Both the position numbers and the translations under genes were made by a program. Under the pieces are notes generated by a model that worked only from the letters and a program-made list of their open reading frames with translations, was not told where the DNA came from and made no database searches. Positions 53,580-64,000 of a DNA stretch of 64,000 bases are shown in pieces (positions within the stretch are counted from its first letter, which is position 1; every line of letters begins with the position of its first letter). Source of the DNA: Stenotrophomonas maltophilia D457 (GTDB lineage: Bacteria; Pseudomonadota; Gammaproteobacteria; Xanthomonadales; Xanthomonadaceae); contig NC_017671.1 in the NCBI RefSeq assembly GCF_000284595.1, forward strand, positions 3,133,001-3,197,000, given 5' to 3'.

Positions 53580-54851
53580 TTATGTACGCGTCTGCCCTTC
53601 ACCGCGCACGACAAATCGTTCAACGGTGAGGGCTTCCAAGCCCATCGGGCCGTAGGCGTGCAGGCGCGTGGTGGAAATACCGATCTCACTGCCCAGGCCC
53701 AGCTGGCCACCATCGGAGAAGCGCGACGAAGCGTTGACCATCACCACCGCCGAGCGCAGCGCGTTGACGAAGCGCTCGGCGTGGCCGGTGTCCTCGGTGG
53801 CGATCACTTCGGTGTGGTCGGAGGTATAGGTGCGGATGTGCGCGATGGCTGCATCAAGATCATCGACCACGCGCACCGCCAGCACCAGATCGAGGAACTC
53901 GGCGGCGTAATCCTCCTCGGTCGCCGCCGTGCTGCCCGGCAGCAACGGCTGCGCCTGCGCATCGGCGCGCAGCTGCACCCCACGCTCACCCAGCGCCTGC
54001 GCCACGCGCGGCAGGAACGCGTCAGCCACGGCGCGGTGCACCAGCAGCGTCTCCAGCGAATTGCACGCCGCCGGCCGGCTGCACTTGCCGTCCACCAGCA
54101 GGTCGATGGCCTTGCCGAGGTCGGCGCTGGCGTCCACGAACAGGTGGCACACCCCCTTGTAATGCTTGATCACCGGCACGCGCGCGTGCTCGGCCACGAA
54201 ACGGATCAGGCCTTCGCCGCCACGCGGAATGGCCAGGTCGATCAGCTCATGCAGCTGCAGCAGTTCCAGCATCGCCTCGCGGCGCAGGTCGGTGAGCACG
54301 GTCACCGCCGCCGGCGGTACGCCGTTGGCCTTCAATGCACCGGCCAGCGCCTGGGCGATGGCGGTATTGGAGTGGATCGCTTCGGAACCACCGCGCAGGA
54401 TCACGCCATTGCCGGCCTTCAGGCACAGCGCGGCGGCTTCGGCCGTCACGTTCGGGCGCGCCTCGTAGATCATCGCGATCACGCCCAGCGGCACGCGCAC
54501 CTTCTGCACGCGGATGCCGTTGGGACGTACGTCGTCGCGCGTCACCTGGCCGACCGGGTCAGGCAGCGCGGCCACCTCGCGCACCGCCTCGGCCATCGCG
54601 AACAGCCGCGGCGGGTCCAGTGCGAGGCGGTCGAGCATGGCACTGCCAACGCCCTTGTCGCGCGCGGCGGCGAGGTCGCGTGCGTTGCCGGCCAGGATCA
54701 GTCCGGCATTTACTTCCAGGGCCTGCGCCATCGCCAGCAGCAGCGTGCGTCGCGCCGCACTGTCCAGGCCGGCAACGATCTGCGCTGCATCACGGCAGGC
54801 GCGCGCCTGGGCTTCGATTTCGCTCATCGGGGTGTCCTTCAAACCGGTCAT
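53580..54851 (-). CDS. proA: Glutamate-5-semialdehyde dehydrogenase
   Basis: A 423-residue NADPH-dependent enzyme that reduces gamma-glutamyl phosphate to the semialdehyde in proline synthesis. Catalytic Cys lies in [15 protein letters not shown]; the segments [26 protein letters not shown] and [11 protein letters not shown] are typical of ProA. The start ATG at 54851 overlaps the proB stop; a second in-frame Met at 54827 is possible. Last gene of the arginine-proline block in this window. Confidence 0.95.
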   Translation of the reverse strand: MTGLKDTPMSEIEAQARACRDAAQIVAGLDSAARRTLLLAMAQALEVNAGLILAGNARDLAAARDKGVGSAMLDRLALDPPRLFAMAEAVREVAALPDPVGQVTRDDVRPNGIRVQKVRVPLGVIAMIYEARPNVTAEAAALCLKAGNGVILRGGSEAIHSNTAIAQALAGALKANGVPPAAVTVLTDLRREAMLELLQLHELIDLAIPRGGEGLIRFVAEHARVPVIKHYKGVCHLFVDASADLGKAIDLLVDGKCSRPAACNSLETLLVHRAVADAFLPRVAQALGERGVQLRADAQAQPLLPGSTAATEEDYAAEFLDLVLAVRVVDDLDAAIAHIRTYTSDHTEVIATEDTGHAERFVNALRSAVVMVNASSRFSDGGQLGLGSEIGISTTRLHAYGPMGLEALTVERFVVRGEGQTRT

Positions 54852-56005
54852 GGCAGCACCAGGTCGTCACGATGGACGACGCTGCCGCCGTAGTTGTAGC
54901 CCAGCACGGCCTGGATGTCGCGCGAATGATGGCCGGCGATCCGGCGCACGTCGTCGGCCGCGTACTGGCTGACGCCGCGGGCGACACAGACACGCCCCTG
55001 AGGTGCGATCCAGCACACCTGCACCATGTCGCCGCGCCGGAATGCCCCCTCGGCAGCGGTGATGCCGCCGGGCAGCAGCGAGGCGCCCTTCTCCCGCATC
55101 GCCTGTGCCGCACCGGCATCGACGACGATCGCGCCCTCGGCCAGCGGCGCGTGCCGCAGCCAGTGCTTGCGGGCAGCCTCGCGGCTGCGTGCGGCGTGGA
55201 TGCGGGTGCCGAACAGGCGGTCCTGCGCCAGCGCGCGCACCACATCGCTGCTGCGGCCGTTGAACAGGTAGGTCTCGATGCCGAGGCGGCCCGCCTTGGC
55301 CGCCGCCTCCAGCTTGGTACGCATGCCGCCGGTGCCGGCGCGCGAGCCGGCGCCGCCGGCCATCGCCAGCACATCGTCACTCAGTTCCGGCACGTCGTGC
55401 AGTGGCCGCGCGTCGGCCACGGTGCGCGGATCTGCGCTGTACAGGCCGTCGATGTCGGTGGCGATGAACAGTGCATCGGCATCGACCAGCGCGGCCACGG
55501 TCGCGGCCAGGTTGTCGTTGTCACCGAGCTTGAGCTCGTCCACCGATACGGTGTCGTTCTCGTTGACCACCGGCAGCGCACCCAGCCGCAGCAGTTCGCT
55601 CAGCGTGGCGCGTGCATTGAGGTAGCGGCGGCGGTTGCGCAGGTCGTCGTGGGTCAGCAGCACCTGCGCCACCGGGCGCTCGAAGAAGCGCTGCCAGAGC
55701 CCGATCAGCTGCGCCTGGCCGAGCGCGGCCAGGGCCTGGCGCGCCGCCATCGCCGCACCGGGTTCATCGGCCCGCGGCAGGATCGCGCGCCCCGCCGCAA
55801 CCGCGCCGGAGGAGACGATCACCACCTCGCGCCCAGCCAGTACGTTGGCGGACACAAACTGGGCCAGGCCCAGCGCGTGGCGTGGCGACAGGCCGCCACC
55901 ATCGGCCGCCAGCAGGCTGCTGCCAACCTTCAGCACCGCACGCCGCCATGGCGGCAGCGCCTGTTGCGGGAACGGCGAAGCGACGGTGGCGGCGTGCAGG
56001 GTCAT
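54848..56005 (-). CDS. proB: Glutamate 5-kinase
   Basis: A 385-residue enzyme phosphorylating glutamate, first step of proline synthesis. The amino-acid kinase domain (about 20-275, with KVGSSLLA and [14 protein letters not shown]) is followed by a PUA RNA-binding-like domain (about 295-375). It is feedback-inhibited by proline in the family. It overlaps proA and lies 11 bp after the YciI gene. Confidence 0.95.
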   Translation of the reverse strand: MTLHAATVASPFPQQALPPWRRAVLKVGSSLLAADGGGLSPRHALGLAQFVSANVLAGREVVIVSSGAVAAGRAILPRADEPGAAMAARQALAALGQAQLIGLWQRFFERPVAQVLLTHDDLRNRRRYLNARATLSELLRLGALPVVNENDTVSVDELKLGDNDNLAATVAALVDADALFIATDIDGLYSADPRTVADARPLHDVPELSDDVLAMAGGAGSRAGTGGMRTKLEAAAKAGRLGIETYLFNGRSSDVVRALAQDRLFGTRIHAARSREAARKHWLRHAPLAEGAIVVDAGAAQAMREKGASLLPGGITAAEGAFRRGDMVQVCWIAPQGRVCVARGVSQYAADDVRRIAGHHSRDIQAVLGYNYGGSVVHRDDLVLP

Positions 56006-56016
56006 CGGTCAGGGCC

Positions 56017-56280
56017 TCAGCGGGTATTCCATTCGTGCACGGTCAGCTCGGAAGCGTGCATCGTCACCAGCGGATCGGTGGCAACGATGGCCCGCGCCTG
56101 TTCCAGGCTCTCGACATTGCACAGCACATAGGCGCCACCGCTGCCATCGGCGAAACCACCGGTCAGCTGCAGCTTTCCCTGTGCCTGCAACGCCTCGAGG
56201 AAATCGCGGTGCGGCTGCACCGCCGCATCGTTGAAGTCCGGCCGGCGCATCGCCATCACCAGATAGACAGTGCCCGCCAT
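56017..56280 (-). CDS. YciI-like protein (second)
   Basis: An 87-residue YciI-fold protein (VYLVMAMRRPDFNDAAVQPHRDFLEALQAQGKLQLTGGF, then a conserved Asp-Pro). Unrelated in detail to the one at 21794-22099. The start codon overlaps the argH stop by 1 bp. Sitting between argH and proB in the block suggests coexpression; its function is not known. Confidence 0.85.
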   Translation of the reverse strand: MAGTVYLVMAMRRPDFNDAAVQPHRDFLEALQAQGKLQLTGGFADGSGGAYVLCNVESLEQARAIVATDPLVTMHASELTVHEWNTR

Positions 56281-57575
56281 CAGGACAGCGCCTGCCAGCG
56301 TGCGCGCAGTTCGTCCAGGCGCAGATCGGCAGCCGAGCCCGGCGATACACGCGCAGCCAGGCTGCCTTCCGGGGTACGTCCCTGCCCTGCGCTGTCGGCA
56401 CCGGCTGCAGCGGCCTTGTAGGCCTCGCGGAACGGCACACCGGCCACCGCCGCTTCCACGGCGACGTCGGTGGCATACATGCCCGAATCGATCGCTGCGC
56501 GCAGCCTGTCGTCACGCCACTCCAGATTGGCCAGCAGCGCCGGCAGCAGTTCCAGCGCGGCCAGGCCACGGCCGAAGCCGTGGAAGATGGCGCCCTTGGA
56601 CGACTGCAGGTCACGGTGATAACCCGAAGGCAGCGACAGCAGCTGCTCGATCTCGGTGCGCGCGGCGGCGACGCTGGCGTGGGTCGCACGCATCAGCTCG
56701 ATCACGTCCGGGTTGCGCTTGTTGGGCATGATCGAACTGCCGGTGGTGTACTGCGCCGGCAGCGCGACGAAGCCGAACTCGGCGCTGGTGAACAGCGACA
56801 GGTCCCAGGCGATGCGGCGCAGGTCCAGCGTAGCGCCACCGAGTGCTTCCAGCGCGGCCAGCTCGAACTTGCCGCGCGACAGCTGTGCGTAGATCGGCGA
56901 GATCTGCATGCGCGCGAAACCGAGCGCGGCCGTGGTGTGCTCGCGGTCCAGCGGCAGGTTCACCCCGTAGCCGGCGGCGGTGCCGAGCGGATTGGCGTCG
57001 ACCAGCGCATGGGTGTCACGGGCGCGGATGGCGTTGTCGATGAAGGCCTCGGCCCATCCGGCCCACCACATGCCGGCCGAAGAGACCACGGCGCGCTGGA
57101 TATGGGTATAGCCGGGAATCGGCAGGTCCTTCTCGGCCTGCGCACGGTCCAGCGCGATCTTGGCCACGTCGGTGCTGAGCCCGGCCACGCGCAGCAGCTT
57201 CTCCTTCAGCCACAGGCGGGTGGCGACCAGGATCTGGTCATTGCGGCTGCGGCCGGTGTGGATCTTGCGGCCAGCGTCGCCGAGGCGTTCGGTCAAACGC
57301 GCCTCGATTGCTGAGTGACCGTCTTCGTACTGCGTATCCAGCACGAAGCGGCCTTCACGGAAATCCTGCGCCAGCACGTCGAGCTCGCGCAGCAGGCCTG
57401 CCAGCTCGTCGGCGCTGAGGATGCCGATGTGCTGCAGGCCCTGCGCATGCGCGGCGCTGGCAGCGATGTCATGCAGGAAGAACTCGCGGTCGAGGATCAC
57501 GTCGTCGCCGGCGAGGAAGGTCTGGATCTGGGCGTCGACAGCGACGCCGGGCTTCTGCCAAAGAAGGTCTGCCAT
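56280..57575 (-). CDS. argH: Argininosuccinate lyase
   Basis: A 431-residue fumarase-superfamily enzyme splitting argininosuccinate into arginine and fumarate. The signature [10 protein letters not shown] and the motif TGRSRNDQ are intact. The start is MADLLWQ at 57575. It is followed directly by a YciI gene. Confidence 0.95.
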   Translation of the reverse strand: MADLLWQKPGVAVDAQIQTFLAGDDVILDREFFLHDIAASAAHAQGLQHIGILSADELAGLLRELDVLAQDFREGRFVLDTQYEDGHSAIEARLTERLGDAGRKIHTGRSRNDQILVATRLWLKEKLLRVAGLSTDVAKIALDRAQAEKDLPIPGYTHIQRAVVSSAGMWWAGWAEAFIDNAIRARDTHALVDANPLGTAAGYGVNLPLDREHTTAALGFARMQISPIYAQLSRGKFELAALEALGGATLDLRRIAWDLSLFTSAEFGFVALPAQYTTGSSIMPNKRNPDVIELMRATHASVAAARTEIEQLLSLPSGYHRDLQSSKGAIFHGFGRGLAALELLPALLANLEWRDDRLRAAIDSGMYATDVAVEAAVAGVPFREAYKAAAAGADSAGQGRTPEGSLAARVSPGSAADLRLDELRARWQALS

Positions 57576-57595
57576 GGGGGCTCCGGAAGGCGTGT

Positions 57596-58549
57596 TCAGT
57601 GCGGGATCGACGTCAGTTCGTCGATGCCCAGCGCAAGGTTGAGGTTCTGCATGGCCTGGGTGGCCGCGCCCTTGAGCAGGTTGTCCAGGGTCGCCACCAC
57701 CACCACCCGCTTGCCGCCAGGGGCCAGGGTGAAGCCACCGACCTGGGCACCGTGGCGGCCGGCGATGCGGCTGACCCACGGCGCTTCATCCACCACTTCG
57801 ATCAGGGGTTCGCCGGCATAGGCCTGCTGGAAGCGCTCGACGATCTGTTCGCGGGTCTGCACGCGGTTCAGCCACAGGTTGGCGGTCAGCGTGATGCCGC
57901 GGAAATGCGGCGCGACGTGCGGCATGAACTCGACGGCCACGCCCAGCTGCACCGACACCTCGCGCTCGTGCACGTGGTTGGTCAGCGCATACGGCATCAG
58001 GTTGTCGGCCAGCAGTTCGACGTTGTTCTTGTCCGACGGCGTGGTACCGGCACCGGAGTAGCCGGAGACACCGAAGCACTGCGGCGGGCCGGCCAGCAGG
58101 TCCAGCAGCGGATGCACCGCCAGCTGCATCGCCGTGGCATAGCAGCCCGGGTTGCTGATGTGCTTCTGGCCGTTGTAGCGGCCGCGGGTCAGCTCCGGCA
58201 GGCCGTAATACCAGCTGTTGTCGAAGCGGTAGTCGGCCGAGAGATCGACGATGACGGTGTCCGGCTTGGCGGCTTCAAGCGCGGCCACGAACGGTGCGGC
58301 CAGGCCGTTGGGCAGGGCCAGGATCACCGCGTCCACGCCTTTGGCGGCCACCGCGTCGGCATCCAGGTTCTCGTACTGCAGCTCGCCCTGGAACTCCGGG
58401 TGGTGGTCGGACAGGCGCTGCCCGGCGCGCTCGCGCGAGGAGACGAAGGCCAGTTCCAGGCGCGGATGGGCGGCCACCAGCTTGATCAGCTCGGCGCCGG
58501 TATGGCCGCGGGCCCCGACGATGCCCAGGGTGAAAGTCGAATCGTTCAT
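57596..58549 (-). CDS. argC: N-acetyl-gamma-glutamyl-phosphate reductase
   Basis: A 317-residue NADPH enzyme. N-terminal [16 protein letters not shown] is the nucleotide-binding site; the catalytic Cys is in [13 protein letters not shown]. It converts the product of the ArgB kinase to the semialdehyde. The start at 58549 overlaps the preceding GNAT stop by 4 bp. Confidence 0.95.
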   Translation of the reverse strand: MNDSTFTLGIVGARGHTGAELIKLVAAHPRLELAFVSSRERAGQRLSDHHPEFQGELQYENLDADAVAAKGVDAVILALPNGLAAPFVAALEAAKPDTVIVDLSADYRFDNSWYYGLPELTRGRYNGQKHISNPGCYATAMQLAVHPLLDLLAGPPQCFGVSGYSGAGTTPSDKNNVELLADNLMPYALTNHVHEREVSVQLGVAVEFMPHVAPHFRGITLTANLWLNRVQTREQIVERFQQAYAGEPLIEVVDEAPWVSRIAGRHGAQVGGFTLAPGGKRVVVVATLDNLLKGAATQAMQNLNLALGIDELTSIPH

Positions 58550-59145
58550 GCGTGGCTGTCCAGGCGGTACTGCAGGTGGCGCTTCACGCCCTGCCATTCC
58601 GCATCGATGATGGAGAAGATGACGGTGTCGCGCGGCGTGCCGTCGGCGTGCCGCTTGTGGTTGCGCAGCACGCCATCCTGCTTGGCGCCGAGGCGTGCGA
58701 TGGCGGTGCGCGAAGTGAAGTTGAACCAGCTGGTCTCGAACACGACGCTCAGGCACTGCAACCGCTCGAACGCGTGGCTGAGCAGCATCAGCTTGGTCTC
58801 GGTGTTGACCCCGGTGCGTTGCGCAGACTCGCCATACCAGGTGTAACCGATACTCAGGCGCGGCACGTCGGCTTGCAGATCGTAGTAGCGGGTGGTGCCG
58901 ACAATCTGGTCGTTGGCATCGAACACCACGAACGGCAGCACCCTGCCTTCGGCCTGCGCCTGCAGCGCTGCCTGCACGTAGCCGGCCATGGTCTTCGCAT
59001 CGGGCACCTGGGTGTACCAGAGCCTGGACAACGCGCCATCGCCAAGCGCGCCGCGCAGGCCATCGATATGCCCCATCTGCAGCGGCTCCAGCCGCGCATG
59101 GGTGCCCGCCAGCGTAGGGACCTTGGTCCAGTCGGCATGGTTCAT
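58546..59145 (-). CDS. GNAT family N-acetyltransferase
   Basis: A 199-residue GNAT of the RimJ/RimL-like type (pattern [62 protein letters not shown]). It lies inside the arginine operon between argAB and argC, with 4-bp overlap to argC, yet its substrate is not known. The bifunctional argAB already provides acetylglutamate synthase activity. Confidence 0.85.
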   Translation of the reverse strand: MNHADWTKVPTLAGTHARLEPLQMGHIDGLRGALGDGALSRLWYTQVPDAKTMAGYVQAALQAQAEGRVLPFVVFDANDQIVGTTRYYDLQADVPRLSIGYTWYGESAQRTGVNTETKLMLLSHAFERLQCLSVVFETSWFNFTSRTAIARLGAKQDGVLRNHKRHADGTPRDTVIFSIIDAEWQGVKRHLQYRLDSHA

Positions 59146-59149
59146 GTGT

Positions 59150-60478
59150 TCAGCCCTGCAGGCTCGGCGCGCGCCGGGCGCAATGGTCGACATAGGTCTT
59201 GATCCGGTCGATGCCGTCGGCGCCGAACCAGAACACCTTCCAGTGGTCCTGCTTGTAGCAGCCGTCGGATTCAGCGTAATAGAAGTGGTTGATCGGATTG
59301 CCATGGCGCGAACGCCAGAACAGCTGCGGGGTTTCCTCCAGCATCACGTTCCAGACCGCGCGGCCCAGGCCCTCGCCCTGCGCATCGTCGAGCACGGCGA
59401 ACTTGTCCAGGTACACGCCCTCGGCCTCGTCGGTGAGGATCACCGCGGTGCGGTAGTTCTCGCTGACGTAGGCGCGCAGCAGCTTCGTCTTTTCGAAGTA
59501 CTCCGGCACCAGGGTGCGGCCGAAGCTGGATTCGATCAGGCTCTTCAGGCGCGGCAGGTCCAGCGCGTTCCAGGCGGTGGCGCGCAGCACCTTCTCGCCC
59601 TTGCGCACCAGCGTGCCCGACCCCTTGTGGGTGAACAGTTCCTTGGCCAGGTCGGCCGGGCGCGTGATCGACACCGACGATTCCAGCGGCAGGCGATCGA
59701 GCAGATCCTTGATCTGTTCGATCTTCACCTTCATGCCGCCGTGGATCCACGGCTGCGCGATCAGGTGGTCGTACTCGGTGGACAGGTTGATCGAATCGAT
59801 CACGTTGCCCTGCTCGTCCAGCAGGCCGCCAGTGCCGGTCAGGAAGATGATCTTGTATGGCTGCAGTTCCTGCACCAGCTCGTTGGCGGCGAAGTCGGCG
59901 TTGACGTTGAGGATCTGGCCGCCAGCGGTCTCGCCCAGGCTGGTGATGACCGGGATCGACCCGGCACGCAGGCTGGCCTCGATCGGTGCCAGGTTGACCT
60001 TCTTCACCTCGCCGACCAGGCCGTAGGTGTCCACGTCCAGGTACTCGGCCTCGAACACGCCGCCGGTGATCGAGGTGGCGCGCGCGCCGTTCTGCTGCAG
60101 CGCCTCGACCAGGCGCAGGTTGGACTGCTGGAACACCCGGCGCACGATCGCCAGCGCTTCCGGCGACGTCACGCGCAGGCCGTTGACGGTCTGCTTCTCG
60201 ATGCCGGCGGCCGACAGTTCGGCATCCAGCTGCGGGCCGGCACCGTGCAGTACGATCGGGGTCAGCCCGACTTCCTGCAGGAACGACAGCGAAGAGGTCA
60301 GCGCGTCGAGGTCGTCGCGCAGCACCGCGCCGCCGACCTTGACCACGGCGAAGCGCTTGGCGTCCAGCTGCGAGAAGCGCTTGAGGTACTGGCTGATCTC
60401 CTTCGCGCTGGCCATGCTGGAAAGCAGGCGCACGATGGTCTGGCGGGTCTGGCGGTGGGGCTGGAGGGCAGGAGACAT
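59150..60478 (-). CDS. argB: Bifunctional N-acetylglutamate kinase/synthase
   Basis: A 442-residue fusion: amino-acid kinase (about 25-290, with [29 protein letters not shown]) and a C-terminal GNAT (about 300-430, with [22 protein letters not shown]). This is the NAGK/NAGS type known from Xanthomonadaceae. It performs both acetylation of glutamate and phosphorylation of acetylglutamate. M1 is at 60478; a second Met 21 residues on is possible. It lies 4 bp upstream of the GNAT. Confidence 0.93.
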   Translation of the reverse strand: MSPALQPHRQTRQTIVRLLSSMASAKEISQYLKRFSQLDAKRFAVVKVGGAVLRDDLDALTSSLSFLQEVGLTPIVLHGAGPQLDAELSAAGIEKQTVNGLRVTSPEALAIVRRVFQQSNLRLVEALQQNGARATSITGGVFEAEYLDVDTYGLVGEVKKVNLAPIEASLRAGSIPVITSLGETAGGQILNVNADFAANELVQELQPYKIIFLTGTGGLLDEQGNVIDSINLSTEYDHLIAQPWIHGGMKVKIEQIKDLLDRLPLESSVSITRPADLAKELFTHKGSGTLVRKGEKVLRATAWNALDLPRLKSLIESSFGRTLVPEYFEKTKLLRAYVSENYRTAVILTDEAEGVYLDKFAVLDDAQGEGLGRAVWNVMLEETPQLFWRSRHGNPINHFYYAESDGCYKQDHWKVFWFGADGIDRIKTYVDHCARRAPSLQG

Positions 60479-60553
60479 TTCGGTTTCGTCACAGGCGGCG
60501 GTCGCCGCGTTGCAGTTCCACCCGGCCAGGGCCGGGCGGCGTTGTAGGGTCGA

Positions 60554-61642
60554 TCAGGCGCCGGCGGCGATGATGCGATGCACGGCGTCGGTGTAGCGCT
60601 GCAGCTGCTCCAGCGTCACGAACTCATCAGCGGTGTGGGCCTGGGCGATGTCGCCCGGGCCGAACACCAGCGTGGTGTAGCCACCGGCGGAGAACAGCGA
60701 GGCCTCGGTCCAGAAGTCCACCGCGTTGCCGATCGGCAGCTCCAGCGCATCGGCCACATCGCGCGCCAGCAGGCGGCGGTTCTCGGCCTCGGCGATGTCA
60801 CCGGCCGGCAGGCTGGGGCCACGGAACGTTTCGGTGAAAACGGCGGCTTCCGGTTCGGCGAAACCGGCGAAGGTCGCCAGCAGGCCATCGATGTCCATCG
60901 ACGGCAGCGGGCGAAACCCGAAGCGCACCTCAGCAGCCGGTGCGATCATGTTGGCCTTGATCCCGCCTTCGACGCGACCGATGTTGAAGCGCAGCCCGGT
61001 CAGCCCGCCGAAGCGGGCCGAGGCCAGCGATTCCACATGGTCCAGTGCACGGTTGCCCCAGCGCATGGCCTGGTGCAGCGCGCTGGCGGCCGCGTCCTGC
61101 TTGCCGGACGCATGGCCGGCGCGGCCGGCGAACTGCATCAGCACCGAGCTGATGCCACGATGCGCCAGCACCGCTTCACTCATGGTCGGCTCGGCCACCA
61201 GCACCGCTTCATACGGCAGGCCACGGGCCAGGAACGCGGCGATACAGCGCGGATCGTTGGCTTCCTCGTCGCTGGAGAACAGGAAGGCGGCATCGCCATC
61301 GCTGGCATTGGCCGCCGCCACCAGCGCAGCGGCGGCGCCCTTGATGTCACACACGCCCAGGCCGACCACGCGGTCGTCCAGGCGGCGCATCACATGCGGG
61401 TCGGCACTCCAGTGCGGCGAGTCCGGCACGGTGTCCAGGTGCACGTTGAACAGGTACTTCGGCGTCCCGCGCACGGCGTACAGGCTGACTGCGCCCGCGC
61501 CATGGTCGATCACCTCGACGTTGAAGCCGGGCAGGTTGTCGCGCAGGTAATCGAAGATGCCACCGGTGGTGATCGCACGCGGCGGGTTGCGGGTGTCGAA
61601 GGACACCAGGGCCTGCAGGTGATCGAGCGTCTGTTCAAGCAT
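60554..61642 (-). CDS. argE': N-acetylcitrulline deacetylase (ArgE')
   Basis: A 362-residue M20 metallohydrolase: HLDTVPDS (His68, Asp70) and SSDEEAND supply metal ligands and the catalytic Glu. It lies beside an acetylornithine carbamoyltransferase gene, so the substrate is probably N-acetylcitrulline rather than acetylornithine; this is the Xanthomonas-type pathway. Confidence 0.9.
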   Translation of the reverse strand: MLEQTLDHLQALVSFDTRNPPRAITTGGIFDYLRDNLPGFNVEVIDHGAGAVSLYAVRGTPKYLFNVHLDTVPDSPHWSADPHVMRRLDDRVVGLGVCDIKGAAAALVAAANASDGDAAFLFSSDEEANDPRCIAAFLARGLPYEAVLVAEPTMSEAVLAHRGISSVLMQFAGRAGHASGKQDAAASALHQAMRWGNRALDHVESLASARFGGLTGLRFNIGRVEGGIKANMIAPAAEVRFGFRPLPSMDIDGLLATFAGFAEPEAAVFTETFRGPSLPAGDIAEAENRRLLARDVADALELPIGNAVDFWTEASLFSAGGYTTLVFGPGDIAQAHTADEFVTLEQLQRYTDAVHRIIAAGA

Positions 61643-61672
61643 GTGTCTGAATATCCGTAGGGTTCGAAATCG

Positions 61673-61784
61673 GTAGTGCCGGCCGCTGGCCGGCTCCGCA
61701 ATGATCCAGCCGAGCCACGAGCCGGCCAGCGGCCGGCACTACCCTCCATCGACGTTGCGAGGCGCCGGCCAGCGGCCGGCACCC
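61673..61784. repeat. SMAG (GTAG) cluster between argE' and argG
   Basis: GTAGTGCCGGCCGCTGGCC at 61673, an inverted element ending GGCCGGCACTAC at 61742, and a degenerate third palindrome at 61761-61784. It lies in the operon, so it may limit or process the mRNA. Confidence 0.85.
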
Positions 61785-61793
61785 CGTCACAGG

Positions 61794-62990
61794 TCAACCG
61801 CGGTTGACCTGCGCGTAAACGGTGGAGCTCATGCCGAACAGCTTGATGAAGCCTTCAGCCTCCTCCACGCCCCAGTCGGCCGATTGCGCGTAGGTGGCGC
61901 CCTTGGTGTTGAGCAGGTGCGGCGACTTCACGGCCACCGCATCGACGCGGCCACCACGGGTTTCCAGCACCACTTCACCGTTGACCTTGGCCTGCGAGGA
62001 CTTCAGGAAGGCTTCGATGTCGGTCTTCAGCGGGTCGTGGTAGAAGCCTTCGTACACCAGCTCCACCCACTTGCGCGCCACGTCCGGCTTGAAGCGGTTC
62101 TGCTGCTTGGTCAGCACCGCATCTTCCAGCGCACGGTGTGCGGCCAGCAGCGAAACCAGGCCCGGGGCCTCGAACACGATGCGGCCCTTCAGGCCGATCA
62201 CGGTGTCGCCGGTGTAGACGCCGCGGCCCACGCCGTACGGGGCGAACAGCTTGTTGAGCTGGGCCAGGATCTGGTCGCCCGGCAGCGCCTTGCCATCCAG
62301 TTCGACGGCTTCGCCTTCAACGAACTTCAGGGTCACGGTCAGGGCCTGCTCCGGCCACTCGCTGCGCGGTGCGCACCAGCCACGCGCGCCCTCGCCCGGA
62401 GCTTCCCACCGGTCGATCTCGCCGCCGGACATGGTCAGGCCCAGCAGGTTCTCGTTGATGGTGTAGGCCTGCTGCTTGGCGCGCACGCCGAAGCCACGCT
62501 CTTCCAGGTACTTCTGCTCGTAGGCGCGGGTCTGGGTGTGTTCCTTCTGGATCTCGCGGATCGGCGCGATGATCTGGTAGTCGCCCAGCGCCTTCACGGC
62601 CAGGTCGAAGCGGACCTGGTCGTTGCCCATGCCGGTGCAACCGTGGGCGATGATGTTGGTGCCCAGCTCGGCAGCACGCTTCAGCGCGGCATCGACGATC
62701 AGGTAGCGGTCCGAGACCAGCAGCGGGTACTGGCCCTGGTAGCCTTCGCCGGCCCACACAAACGGCTTGACGAAGCCTTCCCAGATGGCCGGGCCACCGT
62801 TGACGGTAAGGTGGCTCGCCACGCCCAGTTCGGCGGCGCGCTTCTCGATGAAGTCACGCTCTTCATCATCGACGCCGCCGGTGTCGGCGAACACGGTGTG
62901 CACGTTGTAGCCGCGCTCCTGCAGGTACGGCACGCAGAAGCTGGTATCCAGGCCGCCGGAGAAGGCGAGAACGACGTCTTTGTTGCTCAT
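61794..62990 (-). CDS. argG: Argininosuccinate synthase
   Basis: A 398-residue ATP-dependent enzyme joining citrulline and aspartate. PP-loop [12 protein letters not shown] lies at 8-19, with the family pattern [14 protein letters not shown]. The start at 62990 ([10 protein letters not shown]) is chosen because the upstream in-frame stretch reads through SMAG DNA. Confidence 0.95.
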   Translation of the reverse strand: MSNKDVVLAFSGGLDTSFCVPYLQERGYNVHTVFADTGGVDDEERDFIEKRAAELGVASHLTVNGGPAIWEGFVKPFVWAGEGYQGQYPLLVSDRYLIVDAALKRAAELGTNIIAHGCTGMGNDQVRFDLAVKALGDYQIIAPIREIQKEHTQTRAYEQKYLEERGFGVRAKQQAYTINENLLGLTMSGGEIDRWEAPGEGARGWCAPRSEWPEQALTVTLKFVEGEAVELDGKALPGDQILAQLNKLFAPYGVGRGVYTGDTVIGLKGRIVFEAPGLVSLLAAHRALEDAVLTKQQNRFKPDVARKWVELVYEGFYHDPLKTDIEAFLKSSQAKVNGEVVLETRGGRVDAVAVKSPHLLNTKGATYAQSADWGVEEAEGFIKLFGMSSTVYAQVNRG

Positions 62991-63023
62991 GGGGGTCAGG
63001 TCCACTTGGGGGATGGGAATTCG

Positions 63024-63097
63024 GTAGAGCCGACCGTTGGTCGGCTGGAATATTGGATGCGCCGCTGCGGGAGCAGCCGACCAACGGTCGGCTCTAC
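63024..63097. repeat. SMAG (GTAG) pair between argG and argF'
   Basis: GTAGAGCCGACCGTTGGTCGGCTGG at 63024-63048 and its inverted partner at 63074-63097, with a 25-bp spacer. Confidence 0.9.
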
Positions 63098-63109
63098 CCC
63101 TTGTTCGAT

Positions 63110-64000
63110 CTAGCGCCCGGCAACCGCCGCCATGATCGCCTTCTGCACGTGCAGGCGGTTCTCGGCTTCGTTGATGGCGATGCACTGCGGCGAATCCATC
63201 ACCGCGTCGGTGGCCTTCACGTTGCGGCGCAGCGGCAGGCAGTGGCTGAACACACCATTGTTGGTCAGCGCCATCTTCCGCTCGTCCACGATGAAGTGCT
63301 TGAACTGGTCGCGGATCGGCTTCTCCGGTTCCCAGTTGCCGAAGAACGGCAGCGCGCCCCAGCTCTTGGCGTAGACCACGTCGGCGCCGGCGTAGGCGCT
63401 GTCGATGTCATGGCTGATCTTCAGCGAGCCGCCGCTCTCGGCCACGTTCTGCTCGGCCCAGCCCATGTAACGCTCGTCGAGGATGTAGTCGGCGGTCGGG
63501 CACAGCAGGGTCACGTCCATGCCCATGCGGGTGGCGATGGTCAGCGCCGAATTGGCAACGGCGGTGTTCAGCGGCTTGGGGTGGTAGGTCCAGGTCAGCA
63601 CGTACTTCTTGCCACGCAGGTCCTGGGTGCCGAAGTGCTCCTGCAGGGCCATGATGTGGGCCAGCTCCTGGCACGGGTGGGTGATGGTCTCCATGTTGAT
63701 GACCGGCACCGGCGAGTACCTGGCGAAGCTGTTGAGGACGATGTCCTGGCGGTCGTAGGCCCAGTCGATGAACTTGGGGAACGCACGCACGGCGATGATG
63801 TCGCAGTAGCGACCCAGCACCTTGGCCACTTCAGCGATGTGCTCTTCGGTATCGCCGTCCATCACCGTGCCGAGGTTGAACTCGATCGGCCACGCATCCT
63901 TGCCCGGCTGCAGCACCACCGCGTGGGCACCGAGCTGGAACGCGCCCAGTTCGAAGCTGGTGCGGGTGCGCATGGACGGGTTGAAGAACACCAGCGCGAT
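63110..64000 (-). CDS. argF': N-acetylornithine carbamoyltransferase, partial (5' end outside window)
   Basis: About 296 visible residues of a carbamoyltransferase. The carbamoyl-phosphate motif reads [15 protein letters not shown], and HPCQELAH is present. The segment [17 protein letters not shown] and the lack of the usual OTCase DxxxSMG pattern mark it as the acetylornithine-specific type. It makes acetylcitrulline from acetylornithine. First gene of the arginine block; the start lies beyond the window. Confidence 0.92.
   Translation of the reverse strand: MALVFFNPSMRTRTSFELGAFQLGAHAVVLQPGKDAWPIEFNLGTVMDGDTEEHIAEVAKVLGRYCDIIAVRAFPKFIDWAYDRQDIVLNSFARYSPVPVINMETITHPCQELAHIMALQEHFGTQDLRGKKYVLTWTYHPKPLNTAVANSALTIATRMGMDVTLLCPTADYILDERYMGWAEQNVAESGGSLKISHDIDSAYAGADVVYAKSWGALPFFGNWEPEKPIRDQFKHFIVDERKMALTNNGVFSHCLPLRRNVKATDAVMDSPQCIAINEAENRLHVQKAIMAAVAGR

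Overview
The window is high-GC chromosomal DNA from a gammaproteobacterium of the Xanthomonadaceae, most likely Stenotrophomonas (S. maltophilia group). Three things point there. About ten clusters of short palindromes carry a GTAG head, which matches what I know of the SMAG elements of S. maltophilia. Arginine genes for the acetylcitrulline route are present (acetylornithine carbamoyltransferase, fused N-acetylglutamate kinase/synthase, ArgE'). A CRP-type site lies upstream of pga. No prophage, transposase, integron or CRISPR array is visible; the only mobile-type DNA is short palindromic repeats.

Layout, left to right. 1-3.3 kb: housekeeping genes (a partial membrane protein, nfuA, phhB, a TonB-domain lipoprotein, zupT). 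3.4-8.1 kb: rluC and rne, divergent, with a ~400 bp rne leader. 8.2-21.4 kb: a carbohydrate-scavenging locus on the minus strand, made of a LacI-type regulator, a TonB-dependent receptor, a GH144-like endo-beta-1,2-glucanase lipoprotein, an ABC sugar importer (binding protein plus two permeases, no ATPase here), a large discoidin/six-hairpin protein and a secreted EEP-fold phosphatase-like protein. Three copies of one 14-bp LacI-type operator mark its three transcription units. 21.5-26 kb: bolA and a YciI gene, then scpA-scpB-rluB. 26-30.5 kb: an AraC/MFS pair, a small secreted protein, and an omega-amidase/aminotransferase pair. 30.7-37.5 kb: a complete ccmABCDEFGHI cytochrome c maturation operon. 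37.6-39 kb: a MetX-family acyltransferase and a DUF1294 protein. 39.1-45.7 kb: cydDC divergent from cydAB and a 38-residue cydX, with a perfect ANR/FNR box. 45.8-46.1 kb: two identical tRNA-Pro(CGG) genes, each with its own promoter and terminator. 46.3-47.5 kb: a CynX-type MFS gene. 47.8-53.5 kb: pgaABCD (poly-beta-1,6-GlcNAc) behind a perfect CRP/Clp site. 53.6-64 kb: an arginine-proline block on the minus strand in the order argF', argG, argE', argAB, GNAT, argC, argH, YciI, proB, proA.

How the parts combine. The cyd and ccm genes serve low-oxygen and cytochrome respiration. The pga operon makes biofilm polysaccharide, probably under Clp/c-di-GMP control. The arg/pro block runs from glutamate to arginine and proline. 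The best candidate for an undescribed system is the LacI-TBDR-GH144-ABC-discoidin-EEP locus, which I interpret tentatively as scavenging of beta-1,2-glucans, possibly osmoregulated periplasmic glucans carrying phosphorylated substituents. Repeats also shape gene ends: SMAG elements supply the stop codons of cydC and pgaD, and a perfect 34-bp inverted repeat supplies the last codons and stop of the AraC gene.
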